The position numbers and the translations under genes were made by a program. A stretch of DNA of 64,000 nt from SLRI01 sp964402505 (GTDB lineage Bacteria; Pseudomonadota; Alphaproteobacteria; Geminicoccales; Geminicoccaceae), in contig CAYOCP010000023.1 in NCBI GenBank assembly GCA_964402505.1, positions 1-64,000 on the forward strand, given 5' to 3'. Numbering within the stretch: the stretch's first letter is position 1; each line of letters starts with the position of its first letter. Shown piece by piece: positions 1 to 8,956 of the stretch. The notes beneath the pieces are model-generated. The model was not told the DNA's origin. It saw nothing but the letters and a program-made list of their open reading frames with translations, and searched no databases.

Positions 1-2
1 GC

Positions 3-845
3 CGCGCGCGCCCGGCTCTCCTCTGGAACATCCGGGGCGCGCTGGACGCGCCGGAGCGCGAGCGCCGACTGACACGGCTGGTCGTGCGCGTTTGCGCCAG
101 GCTTTCGAGGCGTCCGGATGCGATCGTCTACAATTCGGTGGCCGCCGCCCGGCAGCACGAGGCCAGGGGCTTCTCGGCCGGGCTTCGGCGGGTCATCGGC
201 AACGGCTTCGACACCGCCCGCTTCGCGCCCGATCCCGAGGCCGGGAAGAGATTGCGGGGGAGGCTCGGCCTCGGTCCCAACAGCTTGCTCATCGGCATTG
301 CCGCCGAATGGCGACCGATGAAGGATCATCCCACCTTGCTCGAGGCGATGCGCCGCCTGGTCGAAGCCGATCTCGACGTCGATCTCGTGCTGGTCGGCGC
401 CGGCACGGATGCCGATTCGCCGGCATTGCTGCACCATGTCGCGGTGAACGGACTGGGCGGCCGCGTGCACGGGCTCGGCCCGACGCTCGACCCCGCACCC
501 CTCATCAAGGCGTTCGACATCGCCGTCCTCGCCTCGGCCTGGGGCGAGGGCTTCCCCAACTTCCTCGGCGAGGCCATGGCTTCGGGCGTGCCCTGCGTCG
601 CCACCGACAGCGGCGATTGCCGTGTCGTGATCGGCGATGCCGGCATCGTCGTTCCGGCGCGCGACCCCGCTGCCTTGGCCGAAGCCCTGGCCCGGCTGGT
701 CCGCGCTCCGGCCGGCGAGCGCGCACGGCTGGGCAGGCTAGGCCGCGAGCGGATCCTCGAGCACTACACCATCGCCACCATCGCCTCGGCCTATCGCTCC
801 CTCTATGCCGAATGCCTCGCCCGTCGCGGGCCCGGCGCCGGCTGA
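3..845 (+). CDS. Glycosyltransferase family 4 (5' end cut by window)
   Basis: This is the C-terminal two thirds of a GT4-type glycosyltransferase. The reading frame is open from the first bases of the window and reads into WNIRGALDAPERE and YNSVAAARQHEARGF, so the GTG at 84 is probably internal and the real start lies outside. Family features seen are an NGFDT turn, IGIAAEWRPMKDH at the start of the nucleotide-sugar-binding domain, and the E-x7-E motif in EGFPNFLGEAMASGVP. It would transfer a sugar from a nucleotide donor during lipid-linked oligosaccharide or LPS assembly on the cytoplasmic face of the membrane. The flippase and ligase genes downstream support a polysaccharide role. The sugar and acceptor cannot be read from the sequence. 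Confidence 0.85.
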   Translation, partial: RARPALLWNIRGALDAPERERRLTRLVVRVCARLSRRPDAIVYNSVAAARQHEARGFSAGLRRVIGNGFDTARFAPDPEAGKRLRGRLGLGPNSLLIGIAAEWRPMKDHPTLLEAMRRLVEADLDVDLVLVGAGTDADSPALLHHVAVNGLGGRVHGLGPTLDPAPLIKAFDIAVLASAWGEGFPNFLGEAMASGVPCVATDSGDCRVVIGDAGIVVPARDPAALAEALARLVRAPAGERARLGRLGRERILEHYTIATIASAYRSLYAECLARRGPGAG

Positions 846-871
846 GGAGGCGGAGCGTGAGCGGCGCTTTC

Positions 872-2404
872 TCAGCCGTAGCCGAACGCAGTCGTTCCGG
901 CCTCGATCGCCGCCGCACGCAGGCGCACGGGCACGCTTTGCCCGTCGCCGCCGGTCAGGCTGAGAAAGTTGCCGTCGAGAACCGGCGGACGGCCGTCGCC
1001 GGTGCCGTCATCGAGCACCAAGATCGTGCCTTCCGGGCCGTTGTCGCAATCGATCAGGTGGTTGGCGCGAACGACGGTGTCGCCGCCATGCACGAGGATC
1101 GCCGGGCGGCCCGGTCGCATCCGGGCGATCCTGTTGCTCTCGACGAGCCCCGCTCGGCCGATGCGGATGCCATCGAGCCGGTTGCCGTCGATCAAGTTGC
1201 CACGAATGATCGTGCCGGGCGCGGCCGCGATGACGCCGCTGGCATCGACCGCATTCAGCCGGTTGTCGGCGACGAGCGTGCCGGGCGAGGCATCGGGCCG
1301 CACGTAGATTGCCGCCTTGTTGGCGTCGCCGGTCAGGATCCGGTCGAAGCTGTTGCCGTCGACCAGTGCCGGCAGGCCGCCTTCCCGGGTCCGCACGAGG
1401 ACCACACCGTGCTCCAGTTCGGGCCCGAAATCGCTGAACCGGCAACCGCGCACGATGCAGTCGGGAGCGACGATGTCGACACCGTAGAGACCACAATTCC
1501 GGAAGCTGCAATCGACCACGCTGAAGCCGTGCGCCCCGCCGAACGCGGTGAGCCGGATGCCGCCGCCGCGGTTGCCCTCGAAATGGCAGCCCTGGATCAG
1601 GACGCGGGCATTGCTCGGCGCCGCCGAGTCGACATGGCTCTCGATGTCGATCCCCGCTTCCGGCGGCACCCCGTTGCTGCCGGTGAAGTCGCAGGCCAGA
1701 ACCCGGATATCGTGGCCGTTCAGGATGGTCAGGCCCTGCCGCGCCGCGTTCTCCGACCTGCAGCCCAGCATCAGGCCGCGCCGGCAGAAGGTCGCCGGAT
1801 CGTCGCGCCGGTCGTGATAGAGGATGAAGCCGTCGACGACGGCGTTGCTGCTCAGGACCGACTGCAGGACGAAGTCGCTGCAGTCGTGCAGATGCAGATT
1901 GTTGGCCCAGGGCTCGGGTCCGATGGCTCTGGTCCGGCGGTTGCCGTCGAGACGAAGGCCGGCGATCTCGAAGCGGTGGCAGCGGACGAGCTTCAGGAGC
2001 CAGTAGTCGGCGGCGACCGGAGCACCCTCGGTCATCATCAGGCAAGCGTCGCGCCCCTCGATGCGAAACCCGGCCGCGTCCTCGAGCCTGAGGCCGATGG
2101 CGATCCGATAGACGGCGCCCGGTGCGAGGGCGAGCACGCCGCCCTTGGTCTTCAGGGCATCGAGGGCCGCCTGGAGTGCTGCCGTGTCGTCCGCCCGGCC
2201 GTCGCCGACGGCGCCGAAGTCCCGGGCCGAAAGGGTTTCCTTGAGCTTCGCCTCGCCGGTCCGCTCGACCGCGCCGGGAAAGGGCTGGCGCAGCCAGCCC
2301 AGATGTCCGAGCTCGTCCCGGATGGCCTCGAAGTTGTGCCGCAGATCGGCCTTGCTGACGGGCCGACCCGCGGCCGGCACGGACGGATCGATACGGCTCG
2401 ACAT
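872..2404 (-). CDS. Pectate-lyase-3-type right-handed beta-helix protein
   Basis: The protein has 510 aa when started at the ATG at 2404; an in-frame ATG at 2458 would add 18 residues. The N-terminal part has SKADLRHNFEAIRDELGHLG, a short helical segment resembling those ahead of phage or capsule-associated beta-helices. Then comes the pectate-lyase-3 signature FGAVGDGRADDTAALQAAL. The rest is a ladder of beta-helix rungs rich in G-N-x-(I/F) and V-x-G/D-N patterns to the C terminus. No signal peptide is evident. It is encoded opposite to the glycosyltransferase and flippase genes on either side and is divergent from the flippase. The fold is usually a glycan lyase, hydrolase or binding protein. 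An epimerase or depolymerase acting on the cell's own polysaccharide is possible. The substrate is unknown. Confidence 0.75.
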   Translation of the reverse strand: MSSRIDPSVPAAGRPVSKADLRHNFEAIRDELGHLGWLRQPFPGAVERTGEAKLKETLSARDFGAVGDGRADDTAALQAALDALKTKGGVLALAPGAVYRIAIGLRLEDAAGFRIEGRDACLMMTEGAPVAADYWLLKLVRCHRFEIAGLRLDGNRRTRAIGPEPWANNLHLHDCSDFVLQSVLSSNAVVDGFILYHDRRDDPATFCRRGLMLGCRSENAARQGLTILNGHDIRVLACDFTGSNGVPPEAGIDIESHVDSAAPSNARVLIQGCHFEGNRGGGIRLTAFGGAHGFSVVDCSFRNCGLYGVDIVAPDCIVRGCRFSDFGPELEHGVVLVRTREGGLPALVDGNSFDRILTGDANKAAIYVRPDASPGTLVADNRLNAVDASGVIAAAPGTIIRGNLIDGNRLDGIRIGRAGLVESNRIARMRPGRPAILVHGGDTVVRANHLIDCDNGPEGTILVLDDGTGDGRPPVLDGNFLSLTGGDGQSVPVRLRAAAIEAGTTAFGYG

Positions 2405-2499
2405 AAGCGGCTCCAGGCAGGACGGCAGGACACTCGGCCCCCCGACTATAGGCGGCACCGGTCACCGGCTACCACCCGTCCGTTGGGGGCAAAGGTACC

Positions 2500-3957
2500 A
2501 TGATGCTCAAGCATGGGCTCGCCTATCTCGCTGCCCGGGGCCTGCCGGCTCTGCTCAACTTCGCCGCCATCGCCATCTACACCCGGCTCCTGGCGCCGGA
2601 GCAGTTCGGCATCTACGCCATGGCGATCGCGGCGATCGGCATCGCCCACACGGCCTTGCTGAGCTGGCTCGATCTCGGCCTATTGCGCTTTCTCGCTGCC
2701 TACCAGAACCGGCGCGCCGCGTTTCTCGGCACCATCCTCGTCGGCTTCGCGGCGATGCTGGCGCTGGCCGGCCTGATCCTTCTCACGACCCTGACACTAA
2801 CCGCCGATCCGCTGCTCCGCCGTCTCCTGCCCGCGTGCCTTCTGCTCTTCTGCGCCGAGGGCTTCGCCGAGCTTCATCTGCGGCTGGCCAACGCCCAGCT
2901 CGAACCCGGGGTCTACGGCCGGATGGCGATCACGCGCGCCTTCGCGGCGCTGGCGGTCGGCACGTCTCTGGTGCTCGCCGGCGCCGGTGCCGAAGGCGTC
3001 CTCCTCGGCCTTGCCGCCGGCGCCGTGGCGGCGAGCGTCCTGCCGACAAGGCGCGAGCTGAAACCCATGTGGTCGGCCTGGCGCCATGGCGGTTCGCCCG
3101 TCTTCGATCCGGCCATCCTTCGGCACCTCTTCCTTTACGGAGCACCCCTCGTGCTGACGCTCGGCCTCGACGTGGTGCTGGCCGGGGCCGACCGGTTTCT
3201 TCTGGCGCGAGCCATCGGCGCCGACGCGGCCGGTGTCTATGCCGTCGGCTACCAGCTCACCGCCTACTCGCTCGGCACGCTCATGGTAATCGTCAATCTC
3301 GCCGGCTATCCGCTTGCGGTCAAAGCCTACGAAGCAGGTGGCCCGGCCGCCGCCGAGCCGCATCTGCGGCAGAACATCCTGCTGCTCTGCGGTCTCGGCC
3401 TGCCGGCCGCGGCCGGCATGGCGCTGCTCGCCCCCAACATCACGTCCGTGGTGACCGGCAGCGCCTTCGCCGTCGACGCCGCCCGCGTCATGCCCGTCCT
3501 GGCACTCGCGGTCCTGCTCCAGCGCAGCCGCACCTATTACTTCGACTTCGCCTTCCAACTGCGCGCGAAGGTCGGCTGGCAGGCGGTGATCTCGTTCTCG
3601 ACCGTGGTCTTGAACATCGTCCTCAATCTGCTCCTGATCCCCCACTTCGGCATAGCCGGTGCTGCCTGGGCCACGGTCGCGGCCTGCGCCCTGGGCCTCG
3701 CCCTCAGCATCGCCCTTGGCCGCCGCCTCCTGCCACTGCCGATCATCTGGGGCGAGGCCGGCCGGGTCTGTCTCGCGACGGCCGCGATGCTGGCGGCACT
3801 CTGGCCCGTGCGCGAATTCACCGGCCTCGTCGCGCTGGTTCTCCAGATCGGCTTGGGTGCCCTGGCCTACGGCACGGCGCTCTGGCTGCTCGATGTCGGC
3901 GGCCTTCGGGCCGGCGCCGGACGCCTGCTCGCCCGACAAACCGTGGGTCATACCTGA
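2500..3957 (+). CDS. Polysaccharide flippase, Wzx-like (MOP superfamily)
   Basis: This 485-aa integral membrane protein has about 12-14 hydrophobic segments across its length. The start LAARGLPALLNFAAIAIYTR and the adjoining LLAPEQFGIYAM are typical of Wzx/RfbX-type polysaccharide transporters. A second half beginning near residue 210 repeats the pattern. It would flip undecaprenyl-linked oligosaccharide across the inner membrane. Its stop overlaps the start of the next glycosyltransferase (TGATG), indicating translational coupling. A ligase or polymerase gene follows, as expected for a Wzx/Wzy pathway. The family assignment is secure, the oligosaccharide specificity unknown. Confidence 0.85.
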   Translation: MMLKHGLAYLAARGLPALLNFAAIAIYTRLLAPEQFGIYAMAIAAIGIAHTALLSWLDLGLLRFLAAYQNRRAAFLGTILVGFAAMLALAGLILLTTLTLTADPLLRRLLPACLLLFCAEGFAELHLRLANAQLEPGVYGRMAITRAFAALAVGTSLVLAGAGAEGVLLGLAAGAVAASVLPTRRELKPMWSAWRHGGSPVFDPAILRHLFLYGAPLVLTLGLDVVLAGADRFLLARAIGADAAGVYAVGYQLTAYSLGTLMVIVNLAGYPLAVKAYEAGGPAAAEPHLRQNILLLCGLGLPAAAGMALLAPNITSVVTGSAFAVDAARVMPVLALAVLLQRSRTYYFDFAFQLRAKVGWQAVISFSTVVLNIVLNLLLIPHFGIAGAAWATVAACALGLALSIALGRRLLPLPIIWGEAGRVCLATAAMLAALWPVREFTGLVALVLQIGLGALAYGTALWLLDVGGLRAGAGRLLARQTVGHT

Positions 3958-5150
3958 TGCGGGCCGTTCCAAGTCGGCTCCGCGAGCCGGCCCCGGCGGC
4001 CGATCCTCGGGCCGAGACCCCGCGCCGGCCGATCGCCATCTTCCTTCCCGCTCTCTATTCGGGCGGTGCGGAGCGGGTTCTGGTCAATCTGGCGGGCGAG
4101 CTGCAGAAGCGCGGCTACGCTGTCGACCTGGTGCTGGCGCAGGCGATCGGCCCCTATCTCGACAAGGTGCCCTCTGGCGTGCACGTGGTCGATCTCGGCT
4201 GCGGGCGCGTTGCCACGGCTTTCCTGCCGTTCGCCCGCTACCTGCGTCAGGTGCGACCGCTCGCCGTGCATGCGGCACTCGATCACACCAACGTCGTGGC
4301 CCTGCTCGCCCGCGCCCTCGCCCGGCTGGCCGGCGGCGCGGATGCGCGGGTGGTGGTCAGCGTCCACAGCCCACTCTCCGTCTCCAACGGCCTGGCGCGG
4401 CTGCGCGCCGCCATGGTCGTGGCCATCGCCCGTTTTGCCTATCGATTGGCCGACGAGGTGGTCGCCGTCTCGGCCGGCGTCGCCGACGATATCGCCCGAA
4501 CGCTGCGCCTGCCGAGACAGCGAATTCGGGTGATCCACAATGCCGTGCTGACCGGGGACCCGGCCGGCCAGGGCCTGGCCCCTTTCGAGCCCGTTCCGGT
4601 GGCGCTGGAAGGACGGCCGTTCCTCGTCTCGGCCGGCCGGCTGACGCCGAGCAAGGATTTCCCCAACCTGCTCCTGGCCATGGCCCGGCTCCGCCGGCAT
4701 CGCGACCTGGCACTCCTGATCCTGGGGGAAGGTCCGGAGCGGGCGGCGCTCGAGGCGCTGATCGGCGAGCTCGGCCTCGAGCATGACGTCTGGCTCGCCG
4801 GGTTCCAGAGCAATCCCTACAGGTTCTTCACACGCGCCGCCCTCTTCGTGCTGCCGTCGCGCCGCGAGGGCCTGCCGACCGTCCTGATCGAGGCCATGGC
4901 CTGCGGCTGCCCCGTCGTCTCGACCGACTCGCCGCACGGCCCCCGCGAAATCCTGGCCGACGGTCGCTATGGCCATCTGGTTCCGATGGGTGACCCTGTG
5001 GCGCTGGCCCGCGCCATCGACCGGATGCTCGACCATCCGACGTCGCAGGCATTGCTCGAGGAGCGGACAGCCGACTTCGCCACCGACGCCATCGTCGACG
5101 CCCACCTCGAGACGCTGCTCGGCAGGGTGCCGGAGCGAGACGCAACATGA
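3957..5150 (+). CDS. Glycosyltransferase family 4
   Basis: This is a 397-aa GT-B fold enzyme. The start is the ATG at 3957, which overlaps the flippase stop by one base; the frame is open further upstream but only as a shadow of the flippase. The N-terminal domain has the glycine-rich loop LYSGGAERVLVNLAGEL. The C-terminal domain has LVSAGRLTPSKDFPNLL and the EGLPTVLIEAMACGCPVV signature with the two glutamates expected for retaining GT4 enzymes. It is likely a cytoplasmic enzyme acting on the lipid-linked repeat unit exported by the preceding flippase. Its own stop overlaps the ligase start (ATGA), so the three genes form one translational unit. Confidence 0.9.
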   Translation: MRAVPSRLREPAPAADPRAETPRRPIAIFLPALYSGGAERVLVNLAGELQKRGYAVDLVLAQAIGPYLDKVPSGVHVVDLGCGRVATAFLPFARYLRQVRPLAVHAALDHTNVVALLARALARLAGGADARVVVSVHSPLSVSNGLARLRAAMVVAIARFAYRLADEVVAVSAGVADDIARTLRLPRQRIRVIHNAVLTGDPAGQGLAPFEPVPVALEGRPFLVSAGRLTPSKDFPNLLLAMARLRRHRDLALLILGEGPERAALEALIGELGLEHDVWLAGFQSNPYRFFTRAALFVLPSRREGLPTVLIEAMACGCPVVSTDSPHGPREILADGRYGHLVPMGDPVALARAIDRMLDHPTSQALLEERTADFATDAIVDAHLETLLGRVPERDAT

Positions 5151-6544
5151 CGGAAAAGACGGACGAGCATGGGCGGCTCAGGCCGCTCGAGGCCCTGATC
5201 GGGCTTTGGCTGACGCTGATCCTTCTCCTCTATCTGACCCATGCCGACATGTGGGTCGCCGCCACGACCTGGATCGGCTGGTTCGAGCAACCGACGCGGA
5301 TCTTCCTGATGAGCGGCCTGCCGCTCGTCGCGATCTGGACGGCCTGTCGGCTGGCGCGGCGCACGGAACCGGCTCCAGGACCGGGTCCGCTCGACATGCT
5401 CGCCCTGAACCTGCCGGTGCTCCTGGCCTTCGCCGCACTCGTCGCGCTCTCGCTCCTGCCGGGCGCCCTCCTGCCGGAGGCGGTCACCGGCGACGGCGGC
5501 ACCCAGATCATGGTGCTGCCTTATGCCTTCGTCGTCTTCACTTTCGGCCTGATGTACGGCGGTGCGATCGCCGTTCGCGGTCACTGGCGCCGCATTCTCT
5601 TTCTGGCCTGGCTTCTGGCCGTCACCAGCGTGCTGATCGAGCTCTTCCAGCCACGCACCTTCGCGAGCCTGCTGCCGGCGATCAATGCCGACTGGGCAAC
5701 CGATCCCGACCGCCCGGCCGGACTGATGGGCGACGCCAACACCGCTGCCTTCATCATGCTCTGCCTCGCCGCCCTCATCCTCCGCTACGACCGGCTGCGC
5801 TGGCCCGAGGCGAGCCTTCTGACGGCAACCCTGCTCGCGGTCCTCGCCACCCAGTCCCGCGGCGGTCTCCTGCTCTCCGCCCTCGTCGTCGCGGGCTATC
5901 TCTACCACAGCCGGGCGGTGACTCACGGTCCCGCTCTGACCGCGGCCCTTCTCGGCGGCCTCGCCGTCGTGGCGGGCGTGATCCTCGTCGTGCTGCCGCT
6001 CCTGGCCCATCTCGCCGCCTTCAGCGACTGGGAAGGGCAGCGTCGGTTGGCGATGCTCACCTTCCAGGACCAGTTCGTCGAAGCGGACGAGAGCCGGCTC
6101 GGGCTGGTCTCGACCTATCTGGACACCATCGAGGACGCGGTCTGGCTCGGCCACGGCACCGGATTCATGCGCACCCGGCCGATCGGCAGCCACAACATGT
6201 ATTTGAGGCAGTGGGTCGATAACGGTGTCCCCGGCCTGCTCGCCTATCTGACGCTGCTCGGCACGGCCACCCTGCTCCTCTGGCGACGGCGATTCCCGGG
6301 GGGGCTGATGCTCATGCTGCTCGCCACCGTGCAGGGTCTCTTCAGCCATACCTTGCTCGAGAGCCGCAGCCTGCTGCTGCTCTACGGTCTCGCCCTCGCC
6401 ATCTCGGTCGCCGAATCCCGCAGGCGAAGTGCGGCGGACCCGGCTGGCGGCATCGAGCTGATCCCGCCGGACAGGGTTCGGCGCAGCAGCATCACGTCCG
6501 GCGCCACACGCCGGCAGGCGACGCCACAGCTTCTCGCCAGATAG
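5147..6544 (+). CDS. O-antigen ligase/polymerase-like membrane protein (Wzy_C)
   Basis: This is a 465-aa protein with about ten or more membrane segments. The conserved Wzy/WaaL core is visible: ATQSRGGLLLSALV near residue 240 and the large-loop motif IGSHNMYLRQWVDNGVPG near 345-362. It either polymerises repeat units or ligates the glycan to a lipid acceptor in the periplasm. Sequence alone does not separate the two. It starts inside the previous stop (ATGA), completing a flippase-glycosyltransferase-ligase unit. The last ~45 residues after the final membrane helix are hydrophilic and unconserved in appearance. They overlap, on the opposite strand, the 3' end of the methyltransferase gene by 163 bp. 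Confidence 0.85.
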   Translation: MTEKTDEHGRLRPLEALIGLWLTLILLLYLTHADMWVAATTWIGWFEQPTRIFLMSGLPLVAIWTACRLARRTEPAPGPGPLDMLALNLPVLLAFAALVALSLLPGALLPEAVTGDGGTQIMVLPYAFVVFTFGLMYGGAIAVRGHWRRILFLAWLLAVTSVLIELFQPRTFASLLPAINADWATDPDRPAGLMGDANTAAFIMLCLAALILRYDRLRWPEASLLTATLLAVLATQSRGGLLLSALVVAGYLYHSRAVTHGPALTAALLGGLAVVAGVILVVLPLLAHLAAFSDWEGQRRLAMLTFQDQFVEADESRLGLVSTYLDTIEDAVWLGHGTGFMRTRPIGSHNMYLRQWVDNGVPGLLAYLTLLGTATLLLWRRRFPGGLMLMLLATVQGLFSHTLLESRSLLLLYGLALAISVAESRRRSAADPAGGIELIPPDRVRRSSITSGATRRQATPQLLAR

Positions 6545-7119
6545 CGAAACGTCGCCGGCCGAAAGAACACCACATGGGTGGGATCGCGACGGTAGTGCCA
6601 GTCGGCGAAGCGCGCGTCGTCGATACCGAGAGACGTCATGACGGCGAGCAGGCCGCCCGGGCGGAGCAGGCCGAGGAGCCGACGGAAAATGGCGTTCGGC
6701 CAGTGCAGGTGCTCCGCCACCTCGCTCAGCGTGATGAAGTCGTACCGCGCTTCGAGCGCTGCCGGGTCGGGACGGAAGAAGGGATCGTGAAGCCTCACCC
6801 GATGGCCGGCCGCCTCGAGCATGGCGGCCAGCGCCGGACCCGGGCCGCAGCCGAAATCGAGGCCTTCGCTCGCTGGATGAAGCACCGAGAGAAGCGGTCT
6901 CGCCAGCCGCGCCAGAAAGCGCCGGTAGCCGGCATCTGCCGGATCGTTGCGATGCGTCCGGTAGTGTTGCAGCTCGGCCCGGGCGTCCGGCAATTGCGCC
7001 GCATCGAGCTGGGTCGCGCGGCAGCGGCGGCAGCGCCAGTAGCGGCTGCCTCGGATGGTCATGAAGGGCCGCGCACCGCCGAGGCAGACACGGCAGAGCG
7101 CGAAGGCAGTCCGGTCCAT
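6382..7119 (-). CDS. Class I SAM-dependent methyltransferase with N-terminal zinc ribbon
   Basis: The protein has 245 aa from the ATG at 7119. The N terminus carries two CxxC pairs, CRVC and CRRC, about 20 residues apart, suggesting a zinc ribbon as seen in several sugar-pathway methyltransferases. The SAM-binding motif I is LDFGCGPGPALAAMLEAAG and the post-motif acidic residue lies in RLHDPFF. LSEVAEHLHWPNAIF and LLRPGGLLAVMT are further methyltransferase landmarks. It converges on the ligase gene and overlaps its 3' end by 163 bp. A role in methylating a sugar or lipid carrier of the neighbouring polysaccharide pathway is inferred from position. Confidence 0.8.
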   Translation of the reverse strand: MDRTAFALCRVCLGGARPFMTIRGSRYWRCRRCRATQLDAAQLPDARAELQHYRTHRNDPADAGYRRFLARLARPLLSVLHPASEGLDFGCGPGPALAAMLEAAGHRVRLHDPFFRPDPAALEARYDFITLSEVAEHLHWPNAIFRRLLGLLRPGGLLAVMTSLGIDDARFADWHYRRDPTHVVFFRPATFRYLARSCGVACRRVAPDVMLLRRTLSGGISSMPPAGSAALRLRDSATEMARARP

Positions 7120-7226
7120 GGGCCCGCTTCTGCCACGCCATGACGGGCGGCACCAGCGGCGCCGCAGCGACCGGGAGCTTCTCCGATCCTCGATGGGTCT
7201 GCCAGCATCGGCTGGCCCGGCTTCGC

Positions 7227-8066
7227 TCAGGCCGGCTCCGGCACGGTGCTCCGGGCCTCGCGCCGTCGCATGATCTCGTAGCCGATGGCACCGGCGATGG
7301 TGAGGGCGATCATGATGACGCCGATGGCGTTGACCGCCGGCGTCAGGCCGAGACGGACGCGGGTGGCAATATTCAGGGTCAGGGTGTCCTCGATGCCGAT
7401 CACGAAGAGCGTGGTGTTGTAGTTCTCGAAGGACTGGAGGAAGGCGAGCACGGCCCCGGTGAGCAGCGCCGGGCGAAGAAACGGGAGCAGCACGCGGCGC
7501 AGCACGAGCGCATGGCTGGCCCCGAGATCGAGCGCCGCCTCCTCCTGCGTGCGGTCGAAACGCTCGAGCCGGGCGAGGAGAAGGAGCATGCAATAGGCGG
7601 CGATGAACGTGCTCTGGGCGATCACCGCGAGCACGAGCCCGCCGCCGAAGCCGAAGGCGTTGCGCCAGAAGACCAAGGTCGAGATGCCGAGAATGACGCC
7701 GGGGGTGAGGATGGGCGAGACCATGACGCCGTAGAGGAAGGATTTTGCACGGGTCCGGAGGGTCTGCAGGAAGAGTGCTCCCGCGAGACCCACCGGCAGC
7801 GAGACCAGGATCACACCGATGCCGATCAGGATCGAGTTCCAGATCGCTTCCCCCATGCGCGCATCCTGGAACAGGCCGATCGCCCGGCCGCGGCGGTCGA
7901 AGCCCCAGAACCAGTCGAGGGTGAAGCCCTTCCAGGGCAGCATGGTGGGAAAGCGGCTGTCGTTGAAGGCGGCCGCCACCATGAAGATCAGCGGCAGGAA
8001 GAGGTAGGCGAAGAAGAGCGCGAGATACGCATGGACGAAGATATCGACCAGCCGGTGTCTGGTCAT
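7227..8066 (-). CDS. potC: ABC transporter permease, spermidine/putrescine PotC-type
   Basis: This is a 279-aa inner-membrane permease with about six membrane helices. The EAA loop, EEAALDLGASHALVLRRVLL near residues 185-205, is the contact site for the ATPase. The sequence matches the PotC half of polyamine importers in length and in the LFFAYLFLPLIFMVAAAFND start. The ATG at 8066 overlaps the stop of potB (ATGA), so the two permeases are translationally coupled. It is the last gene of a D-A-B-C operon read leftward. The substrate (putrescine, spermidine or a related amine) is inferred from family. Confidence 0.88.
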   Translation of the reverse strand: MTRHRLVDIFVHAYLALFFAYLFLPLIFMVAAAFNDSRFPTMLPWKGFTLDWFWGFDRRGRAIGLFQDARMGEAIWNSILIGIGVILVSLPVGLAGALFLQTLRTRAKSFLYGVMVSPILTPGVILGISTLVFWRNAFGFGGGLVLAVIAQSTFIAAYCMLLLLARLERFDRTQEEAALDLGASHALVLRRVLLPFLRPALLTGAVLAFLQSFENYNTTLFVIGIEDTLTLNIATRVRLGLTPAVNAIGVIMIALTIAGAIGYEIMRRREARSTVPEPA

Positions 8067-8956
8067 TTCGCCACGTCCGCGATCCCGACGCGAAACAGGC
8101 GCATCATGGCGAAGATGAAGATCACGCAGGAGACGAGGAGCGCAAAGGCATAGGCCGCGCCGGTGTTCCAGTCGCCGCCGTCGAAGAAGAGACTGTAGAT
8201 GACCTGCGTGAACCAGCGGGCGTTGGTGCCGCCCGGCAGCGCCTCGAGGAGCTGCGGCACCGCCACGGTGCCGGCGGCGAGCATGAAGGTCATGATGCAG
8301 CCGACGGCGATGCCGGGCTTGGCGTGCGGGACGACGACGCGGGCGTGGATGCGCGGCCAGGAGGCGCCGAGGTCGCGGGCCGCCTCGATCTGGTTTCGGT
8401 CCAGGCTTTCGATGGCGTTGTAGAGCGGAAACACCATGAAGAGGATGTAGGCGTAGACCATGCCGATCATGACCGCACCCACGCCGCCCAGGTTGAGCGG
8501 CTCCGAGGTGAGGCCCAGGCCCATCAACACCTGGTTCAGGAGGCCGTTGCGGGAGAGGATGAGAAACCAGGAGAAGGTCCGCAGGATCTCGTTGACCCAG
8601 AAGGGCACGACGAGGCCGAGAATCAGAAGGCCGGTCGCAGGGCCTCGCGCTACCTGCGCGAGGTAGTAGGCGACGGGATAGCACACGACGAGGGCGAGGA
8701 CGGTGACCAGCGCCGCCGAGGCGATGGTGCGCACGAAGATGGCGCGGTGCGACTCGTTGACGAAAAGGGTCGTGTAGTTGGCGACCGTCCAGACATCCTC
8801 CGGGCCACCGCGCGCGGTCATCGGCAGATTGGGCCGCAGCGACATGTCGATCATGAAGAGCTGCGGCAGCACGACGAGCAGGACGACCCAAAGAGCCACC
8901 GTGCCGAGCACGAAGGCTCCGGCCACGGCACCCAGCCGGCGGAAGAGCTCAGCCAT
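8063..8956 (-). CDS. potB: ABC transporter permease, spermidine/putrescine PotB-type
   Basis: This is a 297-aa permease with six predicted helices. The N-terminal helix is followed by a periplasmic stretch beginning FMIDMSLRPNLP. The EAA motif is EAARDLGASWPRIHARVVVP, and FWVNEILRTFSWFLILSRNG is characteristic of PotB. The start at 8956 overlaps potA by eight bases. It pairs with potC to form the heterodimeric channel of the importer. Confidence 0.88.
   Translation of the reverse strand: MAELFRRLGAVAGAFVLGTVALWVVLLVVLPQLFMIDMSLRPNLPMTARGGPEDVWTVANYTTLFVNESHRAIFVRTIASAALVTVLALVVCYPVAYYLAQVARGPATGLLILGLVVPFWVNEILRTFSWFLILSRNGLLNQVLMGLGLTSEPLNLGGVGAVMIGMVYAYILFMVFPLYNAIESLDRNQIEAARDLGASWPRIHARVVVPHAKPGIAVGCIMTFMLAAGTVAVPQLLEALPGGTNARWFTQVIYSLFFDGGDWNTGAAYAFALLVSCVIFIFAMMRLFRVGIADVAK

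Noticed and set aside
92..2503. Very long open frame on the plus strand through the glycosyltransferase and beta-helix region
   Set aside because: It is Arg/Ala/Pro-rich, has no motif and mirrors high-GC coding on other frames; the beta-helix gene on the minus strand explains the region.
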